From Paenibacillus sp. J2TS4 (GTDB taxonomy: Bacteria > Bacillota > Bacilli > Paenibacillales > NBRC-103111): 64,000 bases of DNA. Of this stretch, positions 8,374 to 17,056 are shown piece after piece. Position numbers and translations under genes: made by a program. The DNA lies in assembly GCF_018403245.1 (NCBI RefSeq), contig NZ_BOSH01000003.1, positions 1 to 64,000 of the forward strand, written 5' to 3'. Numbering within the stretch: the first letter of the stretch is position 1; each line of letters opens with the position of its first letter. The notes beneath the pieces were generated by a model. The model saw only the letters and a program-made list of their open reading frames with translations. It had not been told where the DNA came from and did no database searches.

Positions 8374-9003
8374 ATGAATACTAAACGGCAAACGATATGG
8401 TTAGTTTCCATGCTAAGCTTAATGGTTGTTTTATCGGCTTACTACTTGTTTACTGAAAAGGTGGAAGATTTGGATCTTACTGCAGATGGCGTATTGATGG
8501 AGGACGTCAACGTGGAGCTTAGCCAGTTGAATGGGGAACCGGCAGCTGATCCGGATCAGGCGGTTTCCGGTCAAGTTCAGAAGGATGCGGATAAAGGGTC
8601 TGTCGATCAATCGGATCAAGCCGTACTGGATCAGATAGAAAGTCAAGCGGTATCGGGAGTAGACTATTTCTCCGCTCTGTCCTTGAAGCGTCTCGAAACC
8701 GTCCAGACTCGCACAGAGGAACTGATGAATCTGGCCAACAGCCAGGACAAAAGCAATGAAGAAATCGCTCAAGCTCTGGATGAGCTTCAGCAAATTGAAA
8801 TGACTCAGGCTAAAGTCGATAGTCTGGAAGAGCAGCTTACTCAGGAATACAAAAGTGCTATCGTTATGGAGCAGGACAATAAATGGAATGTTATCGTTCA
8901 AACGGACAAATTGGAAAAAAGCGAAGCGGTCAGCATTGCAGATCTCGTTATTGCAGAAATGAACATAGGTCCCGAAAAAATTCAAATCCAGTACATCCCC
9001 TAA
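8374..9003 (+). CDS. spoIIIAH: Stage III sporulation protein SpoIIIAH
   Basis: A 209-residue protein with an N-terminal membrane helix (about residues 8-27), an acidic linker and a C-terminal YscJ-like domain that binds SpoIIQ from the forespore. The conserved core runs from YFSALSLKRLETVQTRTEEL to the C terminus. AAGGAGG at 8358-8364 sets the start. This is the last gene of the operon and is followed by a hairpin at 9049-9075. Confidence 0.93.
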   Translation: MNTKRQTIWLVSMLSLMVVLSAYYLFTEKVEDLDLTADGVLMEDVNVELSQLNGEPAADPDQAVSGQVQKDADKGSVDQSDQAVLDQIESQAVSGVDYFSALSLKRLETVQTRTEELMNLANSQDKSNEEIAQALDELQQIEMTQAKVDSLEEQLTQEYKSAIVMEQDNKWNVIVQTDKLEKSEAVSIADLVIAEMNIGPEKIQIQYIP

Positions 9004-9048
9004 GCGGAATCCTGTCGCAACTTGCCAGTTTTCCCGAATCTTGTCGCA

Positions 9049-9075
9049 AGAGCCCGGTTAAACTGGGCTCTTTCC
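9049..9075 (+). terminator. Terminator-like hairpin after spoIIIAH
   Basis: GAGCCCGGTT and AACTGGGCTC form a compact stem at 9050-9070, followed by TTTCC. The U-run is short, so termination may be partial. Confidence 0.6.
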
Positions 9076-9089
9076 ATTTCCATCGTTTA

Positions 9090-9098
9090 TGTTATAAT
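9090..9098 (+). promoter_or_regulatory. Extended -10 promoter of accBC
   Basis: TGTTATAAT fits an extended -10 (TGn followed by an exact TATAAT at 9093-9098). I see no good -35 box at 17 nt. A transcript from about 9105 would have a leader of about 120 nt. Confidence 0.55.
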
Positions 9099-9109
9099 TA
9101 CTAACGTTG

Positions 9110-9160
9110 CGAGTGATGTTGACGCTGGCCTGTGAGGCGGCAAGCACGTCACTTTTTTCC
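9110..9160 (+). promoter_or_regulatory. Attenuator-like structure in the accB leader
   Basis: AGTGA (9112-9116) can pair with TCACT ahead of a TTTTTT run near 9150-9157, and inner GCC/GGC segments can pair between them. The stem contains mismatches, so this is only a candidate attenuator for accBC. Confidence 0.3.
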
Positions 9161-9223
9161 AAAGCGTTAAGGTTTCGAAGCCGGTTTTTGCTTCGCAAAA
9201 ACATTAAGGAGTGAACGAGTTTC

Positions 9224-9706
9224 ATGTTTAAATTAAGTGAAATCAAGGAACTGATTAAACTGGTTGATCAGTCTTCCCTGCAGGAATTGGAAATACAGAA
9301 CGAGGGGAGCAAGCTTTTTATCCGTAAGCCTTCCAAATCAGAGACGGTCTACGTTGCCTCCCAACAACCGGTCATTGCAGCTCCTCAAGCTCCGTTCGCG
9401 CCCTCGGATGCAGCCGTTCACCCGCAACCCGCGAGCGAGGTTAGCAATCAACAAGATCGGTCCCATTTACATACAATTTCTTCGCCTATGGTGGGCACCT
9501 TCTACAAGGCATCGTCTCCTGACGCTCCTCCTTATGTGAGCGTAGGAACGGCGGTTAGGGAGAATACGGTCGTCTGTATTGTGGAAGCGATGAAGCTGAT
9601 GAACGAAATTGAAGCGGAAGTTAGCGGAGAGATCGTGGAAGTGCTTGTAGAAAACGGACAGCTTGTCGAATTCGGACAACCTTTATTTTTGGTTAAACCG
9701 GTATAA
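9224..9706 (+). CDS. accB: Biotin carboxyl carrier protein of acetyl-CoA carboxylase
   Basis: The 160-residue carrier of the biotin that moves carboxyl groups in malonyl-CoA synthesis, the first step of fatty acid synthesis. The N-terminal helix ([20 protein letters not shown]) is followed by a Pro/Ala/Gln-rich linker (about residues 50-85) and the biotinyl domain with [10 protein letters not shown], where the Lys is biotinylated (about residue 124). TAAGGAGTG supports the ATG at 9224. accC follows after 28 bp. Confidence 0.95.
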   Translation: MFKLSEIKELIKLVDQSSLQELEIQNEGSKLFIRKPSKSETVYVASQQPVIAAPQAPFAPSDAAVHPQPASEVSNQQDRSHLHTISSPMVGTFYKASSPDAPPYVSVGTAVRENTVVCIVEAMKLMNEIEAEVSGEIVEVLVENGQLVEFGQPLFLVKPV

Positions 9707-9734
9707 TTCAGCTTTACCTTCAGGAGGAAATCGA

Positions 9735-11081
9735 ATGAAGTTCCAAAAAATATTAATTGCGAACCGCGGCGAAATAGCCGTCCGGATCATTCGCGCTTGC
9801 CGGGAGCTTGGAATTTACTCGGTAGCGGTCTATTCCGAAGCTGACCGCGACTCCCTGCATGTCAAATTGGCGGATGAAGCCTATTGCATCGGACCGACAC
9901 TTTCCAAGGACAGCTATTTGAATTTTACCAATTTGATGAGTGTTGCGACGTTGACGGAAGCGGATGCTATTCATCCGGGTTATGGCTTTCTTGCGGAGAA
10001 TGCCGATTTTGCGGAGATATGCGATCGCTGCAACATTACGTTTATTGGCCCCTCTCCCGAAGCGATTAACCGGATGGGAGATAAATCCGTCGCCAAGCAG
10101 ACGATGATGGAAGCCGGAGTACCGGTTATCCCCGGATCGGACGGGCTTGTTGCCGAATTGGAGGACGCCATCCGGATTGCCCGCGAGATTGGTTATCCGG
10201 TCATTATTAAGGCGACCGCCGGAGGCGGGGGAAAAGGAATACGGATTGCCGAGAACGAGGAATCGCTGATCCAGCAGATTACTACGGCTCGTCAGGAGGC
10301 TGAGAAAGCATTCGGCAATGCCGGGGTGTATCTGGAGAAATATTTAACGGGAATGAAGCATGTCGAAATCCAGATCATCGCGGATAAATACGGGAACGTG
10401 GTCCATCTAGGCGAACGGGATTGCTCTGTCCAGCGCAGACGGCAAAAGCTGGTAGAGGAAGCCCCTTGTCCGGTATTAACTCCGGAAATTCGGGAAAGAA
10501 TGGGAGAAGCTGCTGTGCGTGCCGCCAAGGCGGTTCAATATTCCGGCGCGGGGACACTCGAATTTTTGCTGGGTGAGGACGGTAACTTCTACTTCATGGA
10601 AATGAATACTAGAATTCAGGTCGAGCATCCCGTTACCGAAATGATTACCGGCATTGATATTATTAAAGAGATGATTCAGGTGGCCCAGGGAGAAGCACTG
10701 TCCTTCTCTCAAAAGGACGTGGTCATTGACGGCTGGTCGATCGAGTGCCGCATTAATGCGGAAGACCCGGACCGTAACTTCATGCCTTCCCCGGGGCAGA
10801 TCGATTTTTATTTAGCTCCTGGTGGATTCGGCGTGCGGGTGGACAGCGGGGCCTACCCGGGCTATGTCATTTCCCCTCATTACGACTCCATGATCGCCAA
10901 GCTGATCGTTTGGGGTAAGACAAGAGAGGAAGCCATCGATCGGATGAAGCGGGCGCTTAATGAATTTGCTATAGAAGGTATCAAGACAACGATCCCTTTC
11001 CATCTGAAGCTGCTTAATCATCCGAAGTTTATAGACGGAGATTTCGATATTAAATTTCTGGAAGAATATGATGTGAACTAA
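9735..11081 (+). CDS. accC: Biotin carboxylase subunit of acetyl-CoA carboxylase
   Basis: A 448-residue ATP-dependent enzyme that carboxylates the biotin on AccB. It shows the N-terminal [20 protein letters not shown], the glycine-rich ATP loop [13 protein letters not shown] (about residues 159-171), [20 protein letters not shown] (about 230-249) and [14 protein letters not shown] (about 288-301). The ATG at 9735 is preceded by CAGGAGG; an in-frame upstream ATG at 9663 lies inside accB and has no ribosome site. Family length is about 450. Confidence 0.96.
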   Translation: MKFQKILIANRGEIAVRIIRACRELGIYSVAVYSEADRDSLHVKLADEAYCIGPTLSKDSYLNFTNLMSVATLTEADAIHPGYGFLAENADFAEICDRCNITFIGPSPEAINRMGDKSVAKQTMMEAGVPVIPGSDGLVAELEDAIRIAREIGYPVIIKATAGGGGKGIRIAENEESLIQQITTARQEAEKAFGNAGVYLEKYLTGMKHVEIQIIADKYGNVVHLGERDCSVQRRRQKLVEEAPCPVLTPEIRERMGEAAVRAAKAVQYSGAGTLEFLLGEDGNFYFMEMNTRIQVEHPVTEMITGIDIIKEMIQVAQGEALSFSQKDVVIDGWSIECRINAEDPDRNFMPSPGQIDFYLAPGGFGVRVDSGAYPGYVISPHYDSMIAKLIVWGKTREEAIDRMKRALNEFAIEGIKTTIPFHLKLLNHPKFIDGDFDIKFLEEYDVN

Positions 11082-11085
11082 AGCT

Positions 11086-11116
11086 CCGGAGGTACTTCCT
11101 TCGGAACGGAAGCAGT
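11086..11116 (+). repeat. Solo right-arm fragment of the dispersed repeat
   Basis: AGCTCCGGAGGTACTTCC followed by TTCGGAACGGAAG closely resembles the right arm of the full repeats at 13312, 21195 and 22452 (GAAGCTTCGGAGGCACTTTC, then CTTCGGAACGGAAT). No left arm is present here. Confidence 0.6.
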
Positions 11117-11135
11117 TTTGCTTCTATATCTTTAT

Positions 11136-11164
11136 TTGTCATATTTTTTCAGCAATGGTATAGT
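11136..11164 (+). promoter_or_regulatory. Sigma-A promoter of the yqhY-amaP group
   Basis: TTGTCA (11136-11141), a 17-nt spacer and TATAGT (11159-11164), with a TGG extension just before the -10. Transcription would begin about 60 nt before the yqhY start, so the Asp23-type genes can be expressed separately from accBC. Confidence 0.72.
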
Positions 11165-11234
11165 AATTAAATAAGACAGACCTGTCCTTGAACGAGATTT
11201 GCACGGTCTGAAAGCGATCAGGAGGTCATCAAAT

Positions 11235-11645
11235 ATGAGTACAATTGCCCCGGATTATGAGAAGACGGATTTGGGCAACATTCAGATTGCCCCGGAAGTT
11301 ATTGAAGTGATTGCCGGCTTGGCGACGATCGAAGTGTCGGGAGTTGCGGGAATGAGCGGCGGCTTTGCAGGTGGCATTGCGGAACTGCTCGGCCGCAAAA
11401 ACTTGTCCAAAGGCGTAAAAGTGGAAGTCGGGCAGAAAGAAGCGGCTATTGACGTCTCCATCATTATCGAATTTGGTCATAAAATTCCGGAGGTTGCCGG
11501 AGAGATTCAGCAGAACGTTAAGCAGGCGATTGAATCGATGACCGGTCTCGATGTCGTAGAAGTTAACGTACATATTCATGATGTTCATTTTAAAACTGTG
11601 GACAAAGCGAGCGAAGAAGACCCGGCCGTTCTTCGAGTGAAGTAA
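11235..11645 (+). CDS. yqhY: Asp23/Gls24 family envelope stress protein YqhY
   Basis: A 136-residue soluble protein of the Asp23/Gls24 family; IAPEVIEVIAGLATIEVSGV (about residues 17-36) and the C-terminal VVEVNVHIHDVHF are typical. In B. subtilis YqhY lies beside accBC and is linked to acetyl-CoA carboxylase control. Here it is followed by amaP, whose product anchors Asp23-type proteins to the membrane. The ATG at 11235 has AGGAGG 10 nt upstream; an earlier in-frame ATG at 11199 lacks one. Confidence 0.9.
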   Translation: MSTIAPDYEKTDLGNIQIAPEVIEVIAGLATIEVSGVAGMSGGFAGGIAELLGRKNLSKGVKVEVGQKEAAIDVSIIIEFGHKIPEVAGEIQQNVKQAIESMTGLDVVEVNVHIHDVHFKTVDKASEEDPAVLRVK

Positions 11646-11659
11646 TGGAGTCGATCCGA

Positions 11660-11693
11660 AACTAAACCCCCTCTATCAAGCAGGGGGTTTCCT
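11660..11693 (+). terminator. Hairpin between yqhY and amaP
   Basis: AAACCCCCT and AGGGGGTTT form a strong stem, followed by CCTTT. The U-run is interrupted, so partial read-through into amaP is likely. The amaP ribosome site begins just after it. Confidence 0.55.
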
Positions 11694-11713
11694 TTAAGGA
11701 GGGACAAGCCGCA

Positions 11714-12274
11714 GTGGCCAAAATTATCGACAGATTATTATTATTTATCTTCAGTCTGTTTATTATCGTAGCATCATGCGTGATGCTGATTGCTGCGTTT
11801 AATGCCATCCCAATGGAGAGCACCAAGCGGTTTGTGGAGCAGGTTTATACGGATTATCCTACTGCCGCAGCCGTTATTGCCACATTAATTGCCGTTATCT
11901 TGATCAGCATTCGGCTTTTTGTTATTGCAGTTCGCCCGGCCAAAGGCAATATGGCCTCGATAGACCAGCGGACGGATTTTGGAGATATAAGGATTTCATT
12001 GGATACGGTAGAGAATCTGGCTTTGAAATCCGCCAACCGGACCCGCGGGGTTAAAGACTTGCGTGCGCGGGTACACGTGAGCAGCTCCGGCATCGAGATT
12101 GAATTGCGTACGGTCGTGGATGGGGAAACGCCGATTCCAGAAATGACTGAGGAGATTCAGCAAGCCGTTAAGGAATACGTGGAGGAAATTACCGGCATTC
12201 CGGTTGCCGTCGTTTCAGTATATGTGGCGAATATCGTCCAATCATCCCCAACGTTCAAAAGCCGGGTTGAGTGA
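11714..12274 (+). CDS. amaP: Alkaline shock response membrane anchor protein AmaP
   Basis: A 186-residue protein with two N-terminal membrane helices (about residues 6-30 and 50-72) and an Asp23-like soluble C-terminal domain. AmaP tethers Asp23-family proteins to the membrane, and its neighbours yqhY and the DUF2273 gene fit that role. It starts at GTG with AAGGAGGGA 8-9 nt upstream. The soluble part repeats the motif style of YqhY (MTEEIQQAVKEYVEEITGIP). Confidence 0.87.
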   Translation: MAKIIDRLLLFIFSLFIIVASCVMLIAAFNAIPMESTKRFVEQVYTDYPTAAAVIATLIAVILISIRLFVIAVRPAKGNMASIDQRTDFGDIRISLDTVENLALKSANRTRGVKDLRARVHVSSSGIEIELRTVVDGETPIPEMTEEIQQAVKEYVEEITGIPVAVVSVYVANIVQSSPTFKSRVE

Positions 12275-12398
12275 GCTCTCAGTGGAAGCTGAGCTTCGGA
12301 GATTGGGATGGAGGCCGTTCCTCCACCTGATTCATTCCCGCCTTAGAAGGCGGGGGGTCTGACCCAATAACAATATTGGGATAAAGGGGGATTCCGGA
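12275..12398 (+). other. Hairpin-rich leader before the DUF2273 gene
   Basis: The gap holds a series of inverted repeats: TCAG/CTGA near 12279-12293, TGGAGG/CCTCCA (12309-12325), CCCGCCT/AGGCGGG (12337-12354) and CCCAATA/TATTGGG (12363-12380). None is followed by a U-run. The last ends just before the AAAGGGGG ribosome site. Confidence 0.5.
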
Positions 12399-12626
12399 AT
12401 GTTTAAACAAATGCTGGAAAGTCGTCCGGGCACCGTCATCGGAACGTTATGTGGAGTCATTCTCGGCATTCTTTACTTGATTGTCGGGTTCTGGGATACG
12501 CTTATTTTTGCTTTTATTGTTTTTATCGGTTATTATGTTGGAAAAAAAATCGATTTCAAGGAATTCCGATTGCAAGCAGAGAACCTTTGGCAATGGTTGT
12601 CGGAAAGATGGAGAATGTTCAGATAA
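12399..12626 (+). CDS. DUF2273 small membrane protein
   Basis: A 75-residue protein with two membrane helices (about residues 12-28 and 30-48) and a basic, Trp-rich tail. It matches DUF2273, which regularly accompanies amaP and Asp23 in Firmicutes and probably belongs to the same membrane-associated stress complex. AAAGGGGG precedes the ATG. A strong terminator follows, closing the group. Confidence 0.82.
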   Translation: MFKQMLESRPGTVIGTLCGVILGILYLIVGFWDTLIFAFIVFIGYYVGKKIDFKEFRLQAENLWQWLSERWRMFR

Positions 12627-12628
12627 AT

Positions 12629-12678
12629 TCCTGCAAAGGGCAACTGCTCTGTACCGGTTGTTCCTTGCAGGTTTTTTT
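12629..12678 (+). terminator. Rho-independent terminator after DUF2273
   Basis: CCTGCAA (12630-12636) pairs with TTGCAGG (12665-12671), extended by GGGCAAC/GTTGTTCC, and is followed by seven T residues. Confidence 0.88.
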
Positions 12679-12776
12679 GACATTATAGACTTTACAAGTC
12701 CGGAGGCTTTGGCGTCTATGTGGCGGCGAGGCACTGCCCTGTCGGAACCTGACTTTTAGAATTGGGAGGAAAATCA

Positions 12777-13229
12777 ATGAAACGGCGACTAGCCAGAGAA
12801 TTAGCGCTGCAAAGCCTTTATCAAATGCAAATGAATGAGGTCTCTTCACAGGAAGCGATTCAGATCGTAATCGAGGAAGCGGTGCACGAGAACGAAGCCG
12901 GATTGGATGTCCGGCATGAGGAGATTAGTCCCGAGTATGTAGGCGAGCTGGTGGAGGGCACCCGCAAGCATCTGGATGCGATCGATGAACTTCTGGAGAA
13001 GTATATTAAAGGCTGGAAAATGGATCGTTTATCCAAAGTTGACCGGGAGATCCTCCGTCTGGCTTCTTATGAAATGATCTATCGGGATGACATTCCTCCG
13101 AAAGTTGTCGTCAATGAGGCGATTGAGCTGGCCAAACATTTTGGCAGTGAGGAATCGGGTAAATTCGTAAACGGAGTATTAGGTCAAATGATTCGTGAGA
13201 TGGAAGAATTGAAAGCCAAACGCCCCTAA
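12777..13229 (+). CDS. nusB: Transcription antitermination factor NusB
   Basis: A 150-residue all-helical RNA-binding protein that joins NusE/S10 in the rRNA antitermination complex. Conserved [19 protein letters not shown] opens the protein, and [20 protein letters not shown] and [20 protein letters not shown] mark the second half. GGGAGG at 12764-12769 selects the ATG at 12777. The position after accBC/yqhY and before folD is the standard Bacillales order. Confidence 0.95.
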   Translation: MKRRLARELALQSLYQMQMNEVSSQEAIQIVIEEAVHENEAGLDVRHEEISPEYVGELVEGTRKHLDAIDELLEKYIKGWKMDRLSKVDREILRLASYEMIYRDDIPPKVVVNEAIELAKHFGSEESGKFVNGVLGQMIREMEELKAKRP

Positions 13230-13311
13230 AACACGAACAATCGAATTGTTTTCCTCCTTAACTTTCGTCTTTACACCATCTGTTCAAAAGGTTAATATGA
13301 AAGAAAGTTAA

Positions 13312-13568
13312 TATACTCGACAATAAAGAATTCATAGATCATGGAGTGGAGAAAGAAAGATGCTTCTAGGGCGAGTTTTGGCTTTGTATTCCTACCATCC
13401 GAAGGCCCATCCCATAAATAAGGAATCTGTTGGTTTCGGGGTCCCCGAAAAGTACCTGGAATTGCTTCGAAGCTCATCTTCACTTTTTGGGGAAGGAGTA
13501 TGATGTTTGAAGCTTCGGAGGCACTTTCCTTCGGAACGGAATGATCGCTTTCTTTAGTGTCACTTATA
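13312..13568. repeat. Dispersed MITE-like repeat, copy 1
   Basis: A 257-bp element in the nusB-folD gap. Its ends are imperfect inverted repeats: TATACTCGACAATAAAGAA on the left and, read on the opposite strand from the right, TATAAGTGACACTAAAGAA, both continuing to GATCAT. The interior matches copies at 21195 and 22452 almost base for base, for example GGAGTGGAGAAAGAAAGATG. No transposase is encoded. Short open frames inside it arise from the repeat and are not genes. Confidence 0.85.
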
Positions 13569-13604
13569 TAGACAGCTATGCATATTTAAGGAGGGGAATC
13601 ATAT

Positions 13605-14465
13605 ATGACAGCGGAAAGAATTAATGGAAAGCAAATCGTGGCGGAAATTCGTGAACAAATAACTAAGCAGGTTCAAGATTTAGTAAGAAATGGAATACAG
13701 CCGGGACTGGCCGTCGTGCTTGTCGGAGATGATCCGGCCTCTGCCGTCTATGTTCGGAATAAGGAGAAATCCTGTGCAGAGGTAGGAATACATTCTGAAG
13801 TGTATCGCCTTCCGGCATCCACTTCACAAGGAGAGCTGATGGAATTGATCGGCCGCTTGAACAGGGATGCTAACATTCACGGAATATTAGTGCAGCTTCC
13901 GCTGCCGGAGCATCTTAACGAAGAGGCGGTCATTGATGCTATATCTGTGGACAAGGACGTGGATTGCTTTCATCCCGCCAATGTCGGCAATTTAATGATC
14001 GGCAAACCGGGGATGCTTCCCTGCACTCCCTCTGGTGTTATCGAGGTCCTGAAGCGAATCGGAGTGGGAATCGAGGGGAATCATGCCGTTGTAGTCGGCC
14101 GCAGCAATATTGTAGGCAAGCCGATGGCGATGCTGCTGCTGCGGGAGAATGCTACCGTCACTGTATGTCATTCCCGGACTCCGAACATGGAGGAAATTAC
14201 GAAACAGGCAGACATTCTGGTGGTAGCTGTTGGCCGCGCACAAATAATCGAAGCCCGGCATGTTAAGCCGGGAGCGGTTGTGATTGACGTCGGGATGAAT
14301 CGGTTGGACAACGGTAAATTGGTAGGGGATGTCCATTACGACAGCGTCGCACAGGTCGCCGGGCACATCACTCCTGTTCCTGGTTGCGTAGGTCCCATGA
14401 CGATTACGATGCTGCTGCAGAATACACTGCAAGCCGCCCAAAACATGGCGCCGACGCCTAGATAA
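13605..14465 (+). CDS. folD: Bifunctional methylenetetrahydrofolate dehydrogenase/cyclohydrolase
   Basis: The 286-residue FolD interconverts 5,10-methylene-THF, 5,10-methenyl-THF and 10-formyl-THF in one-carbon metabolism. Visible signatures are [14 protein letters not shown] with the catalytic Lys (about residues 50-63), VQLPLPEHL (about 97-105), [22 protein letters not shown] and [15 protein letters not shown] (about 165-179, dinucleotide binding). AAGGAGGG supports the ATG. xseA begins 13 bp downstream. Confidence 0.95.
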   Translation: MTAERINGKQIVAEIREQITKQVQDLVRNGIQPGLAVVLVGDDPASAVYVRNKEKSCAEVGIHSEVYRLPASTSQGELMELIGRLNRDANIHGILVQLPLPEHLNEEAVIDAISVDKDVDCFHPANVGNLMIGKPGMLPCTPSGVIEVLKRIGVGIEGNHAVVVGRSNIVGKPMAMLLLRENATVTVCHSRTPNMEEITKQADILVVAVGRAQIIEARHVKPGAVVIDVGMNRLDNGKLVGDVHYDSVAQVAGHITPVPGCVGPMTITMLLQNTLQAAQNMAPTPR

Positions 14466-14478
14466 ACGGAAGGTGATC

Positions 14479-15852
14479 ATGAATCCGGAAACGATATTTT
14501 CCGTCAAAGATCTGACCCGGCATATCAAAGTGACACTGGAAGCGGATGAGCGGCTGCAAAATGTTTGGGTGAGAGGGGAAATTTCCAACTTCACCCACCA
14601 TTCGAGCGGCCATATGTATTTTACGCTTAAGGATGCTCAGAGCCGGGTAAAAAGCATTATGTTCCACTCGCATAACCAGAGGCTTTCCTTTGTACCGAAG
14701 GAAGGACTAAGGGTTTTGGCGAGGGGGAGCATTTCCATCTATGAAAGAGATGGCCAATATCAATTTTACGTCAATCAAATGCAGCCGGATGGCATAGGCA
14801 ATTTGTATCTTGCCTTTGAGCAGCTGAAGAAGAAGCTGGATGCGGAAGGGCTGTTTGCGGCCGCCCGCAAAAGAGCGATCCCGCGCTTTCCTAAAGCGAT
14901 CGGCGTCATCACTTCTCCAACCGGAGCGGCTGTCCGGGATATTGTAACGACATTGCAGCGGCGATACCCGTCGGTGCCGGTGCAGCTTTATCCGGTTCTT
15001 GTGCAAGGAAGGCAAGCGGCTCCTTCGATCGTGAAGGCGATCGAAGCGTTCAACCGGCAGCGTGAGGTCGATGTGCTTATCGTCGGCCGCGGAGGCGGTT
15101 CCCTTGAGGAACTGTGGGCGTTCAACGAAGAAATCGTTGCCCGGAGCATCTTCACATCGGACATTCCGGTCATTTCGGCTGTCGGACACGAGACGGACTT
15201 TACAATTGCCGATTTTGTGGCCGATCTCAGGGCGGCGACGCCTACGGCGGCGGCGGAGTTGGCTGTGCCTCATCATATGGAGCTCAAGCAGCAGCTCCTT
15301 TATTCTGTTCACCGGCTGAGACGAGGATTGTACCAGATGCTGCAGGAGCAGCGCGAGCGGCTCGACCGGATTAATCGCTCCCCGGTACTGACGAATCCGC
15401 TGAAGCAGCTTCAGCAGCCCGCGGAACGATTGGACCGGCTGTCGGAGCAACTGCAATTCCGGATCCGGCATCGGCTGTCTGATATTAAAGCAAGACAATC
15501 CAGACTGGAGCAGGCCGTGAGCAGCTTCAATCCGAAGCGGCAGGTCGATTACGCCCGACGGCGGACCGAGGATTCACACAAGCGCATCGTGCAGGCTATG
15601 CAGGTGCTGTATCGAATGGAGCGCAGCCGTTTCACTTCACAGTTGCGCCAGCTCGACTCGCTCAGTCCGCTTAAGATTATGCAGCGCGGATATAGTCTTG
15701 TATATGATGAGCAGGAAAAGCGATTAATCAAGTCGATTAATCAAGTGCAGCCTGGCGATTTGCTTAAAGTTAGATTGACGGATGGACAATTGGACTGCCA
15801 TGTATGGGGGATGGAGGACAAGGACGATGACAATGGACAAAGCAGAGCTTAG
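14479..15852 (+). CDS. xseA: Exonuclease VII large subunit
   Basis: The 457-residue catalytic subunit of exonuclease VII, which degrades single-stranded DNA from both ends. An N-terminal OB fold (about residues 5-100, with LQNVWVRGEISNF) is followed by the nuclease core: VITSPTGAAVRDI (about 143-155), VDVLIVGRGGGSLEELWAFN (about 197-216) and SAVGHETDFTIADFVADLRA (about 234-253). A long helical tail follows. AAGGTG precedes the ATG at 14479; a GTG two codons earlier overlaps that site. The 3' end overlaps xseB by 26 bp. Confidence 0.94.
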   Translation: MNPETIFSVKDLTRHIKVTLEADERLQNVWVRGEISNFTHHSSGHMYFTLKDAQSRVKSIMFHSHNQRLSFVPKEGLRVLARGSISIYERDGQYQFYVNQMQPDGIGNLYLAFEQLKKKLDAEGLFAAARKRAIPRFPKAIGVITSPTGAAVRDIVTTLQRRYPSVPVQLYPVLVQGRQAAPSIVKAIEAFNRQREVDVLIVGRGGGSLEELWAFNEEIVARSIFTSDIPVISAVGHETDFTIADFVADLRAATPTAAAELAVPHHMELKQQLLYSVHRLRRGLYQMLQEQRERLDRINRSPVLTNPLKQLQQPAERLDRLSEQLQFRIRHRLSDIKARQSRLEQAVSSFNPKRQVDYARRRTEDSHKRIVQAMQVLYRMERSRFTSQLRQLDSLSPLKIMQRGYSLVYDEQEKRLIKSINQVQPGDLLKVRLTDGQLDCHVWGMEDKDDDNGQSRA

Positions 15853-16081
15853 CTTCGAGCAAGCGATGGATAAGCTTGAGGAGATTGTGACCCAATTGGA
15901 GAACGGCGATGTGCCGCTCGAAAAAGCAATCGGGCTGTTCCAGGAAGGGATGGAAATGTCCCGGATGTGCAGTGAAAAGCTGGATCAAATTGAGCGTAAA
16001 GTGGAGCTGCTTATTGAGGAAAACGGAACGATAGGCAAAAAACCTTTTCTTGCGGAAATGGATGAAGGTGAAACGGATTGA
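15827..16081 (+). CDS. xseB: Exonuclease VII small subunit
   Basis: An 84-residue helical protein that binds XseA. The family core ELSFEQAMDKLEEIVTQLEN is followed by PLEKAIGLFQEGMEMSRMCS. The ATG at 15827 with GGAGG 9-10 nt upstream gives a normal length; another ATG two codons on is possible. It overlaps xseA at one end and ispA by 4 bp at the other, so the three are probably translationally coupled. Confidence 0.92.
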   Translation: MTMDKAELSFEQAMDKLEEIVTQLENGDVPLEKAIGLFQEGMEMSRMCSEKLDQIERKVELLIEENGTIGKKPFLAEMDEGETD

Positions 16082-16983
16082 ACGATGCGAAGACGATTCA
16101 ACAATATATGGAAGCCTCAGCCGCTCTCATTGAGAGCGAGCTCAGGCGTTCCATCCCGGAGCATGGGTTTGTTCCCGCTCCACTGCGCGAGGCGGCCATG
16201 TATTCACTGCTGGCGGGAGGCAAAAGGCTCAGGCCAATTTTTGTTCTTGCGGCCGTGGAGGCGCTGGGCGGAGAAGCAGAGACGGCTCTGCCGGTTGCGT
16301 GTGCGGTCGAGATGATACATACTTACTCGTTAATTCATGACGATCTTCCCGCCATGGATAATGATGATTATCGCAGAGGCAAGCCGACCAACCATAAAGT
16401 ATTCGGCGAAGCCATGGCCATTCTGGCGGGTGACGCTCTTCTCACGCATGCGTTTTATACCGCTTCCCAGGTAGGGCGCAGCGGTCAAGTCCCGGCCGAT
16501 CGTGCTTTGGCCATTATAGAAGAGATGGCGAAGCTGGCTGGTTTTCAAGGAATGGTTGGCGGGCAAGTCGCAGATATGCTCGGCGAGCAGGGATTGACCC
16601 GGAAGGAAGAGCTTGATAATATTCATAGGCATAAAACCGGAGACCTGATCGTTTTTTCGCTGAAAGCGGGAGGAATAATCGGGGGCGCTACTCCGGATCA
16701 ATTGTCAGCTCTGGAGCGGTTTGGTTACTCCATCGGTCTGGCTTTCCAGATTCAGGATGATATACTGGATATTACAGGCGATGAAACGAAGCTGGGCAAG
16801 CCGGTTAACAGCGATGAACAGCAGCGGAAGGTGACCTATCCGTATTTCATTGGCCTGGAGGCCTCCATGAAAAGAGTGGAGCTGCTAACGGACGAAGGAA
16901 TACAGGCGATTATGTCGGCGGGCTTTCCTCAACCGCAGCGGCTCAAAGATTTAGCTGAATTTTTAATGAGACGGGAATACTAG
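16078..16983 (+). CDS. ispA: Polyprenyl (farnesyl) diphosphate synthase
   Basis: A 301-residue class I prenyltransferase that condenses IPP with DMAPP and GPP to make FPP, feeding undecaprenyl phosphate, quinone and heme side chains. The two aspartate-rich motifs are DDLPAMDND (about residues 89-97) and DDILD (about 228-232). It starts at TTG with GAAGGTG 7 nt upstream, overlapping xseB. The gene directly precedes the OLE RNA region and, beyond it, oapA and dxs. Confidence 0.93.
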   Translation: MNDAKTIQQYMEASAALIESELRRSIPEHGFVPAPLREAAMYSLLAGGKRLRPIFVLAAVEALGGEAETALPVACAVEMIHTYSLIHDDLPAMDNDDYRRGKPTNHKVFGEAMAILAGDALLTHAFYTASQVGRSGQVPADRALAIIEEMAKLAGFQGMVGGQVADMLGEQGLTRKEELDNIHRHKTGDLIVFSLKAGGIIGGATPDQLSALERFGYSIGLAFQIQDDILDITGDETKLGKPVNSDEQQRKVTYPYFIGLEASMKRVELLTDEGIQAIMSAGFPQPQRLKDLAEFLMRREY

Positions 16984-17020
16984 TCATGCCGGAACTTTGG
17001 TTCTATTCTCAAGGCTTTCG

Positions 17021-17050
17021 TTGAGAAGGATTTGCTACCTGTGATATAAT
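17021..17050 (+). promoter_or_regulatory. Sigma-A promoter of the OLE RNA
   Basis: TTGAGA (17021-17026), an 18-nt spacer and an exact TATAAT (17045-17050) preceded by TGA, giving an extended -10. The start would be near 17057, where the structured region begins. This would allow strong expression of the RNA and oapA beyond operon read-through. Confidence 0.75.
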
Positions 17051-17056
17051 GAATTA

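Noticed and set aside
9161..9200. GC-rich hairpin before accB as a second terminator
   Set aside because: GAAGC and GCTTC can pair near 9177-9195, but no T-run follows and the stem is short.
14707..15498. Minus-strand open frame of 263 codons across xseA
   Set aside because: It is antisense to a well-conserved gene; its Arg/Leu-rich text is typical of codon shadows.
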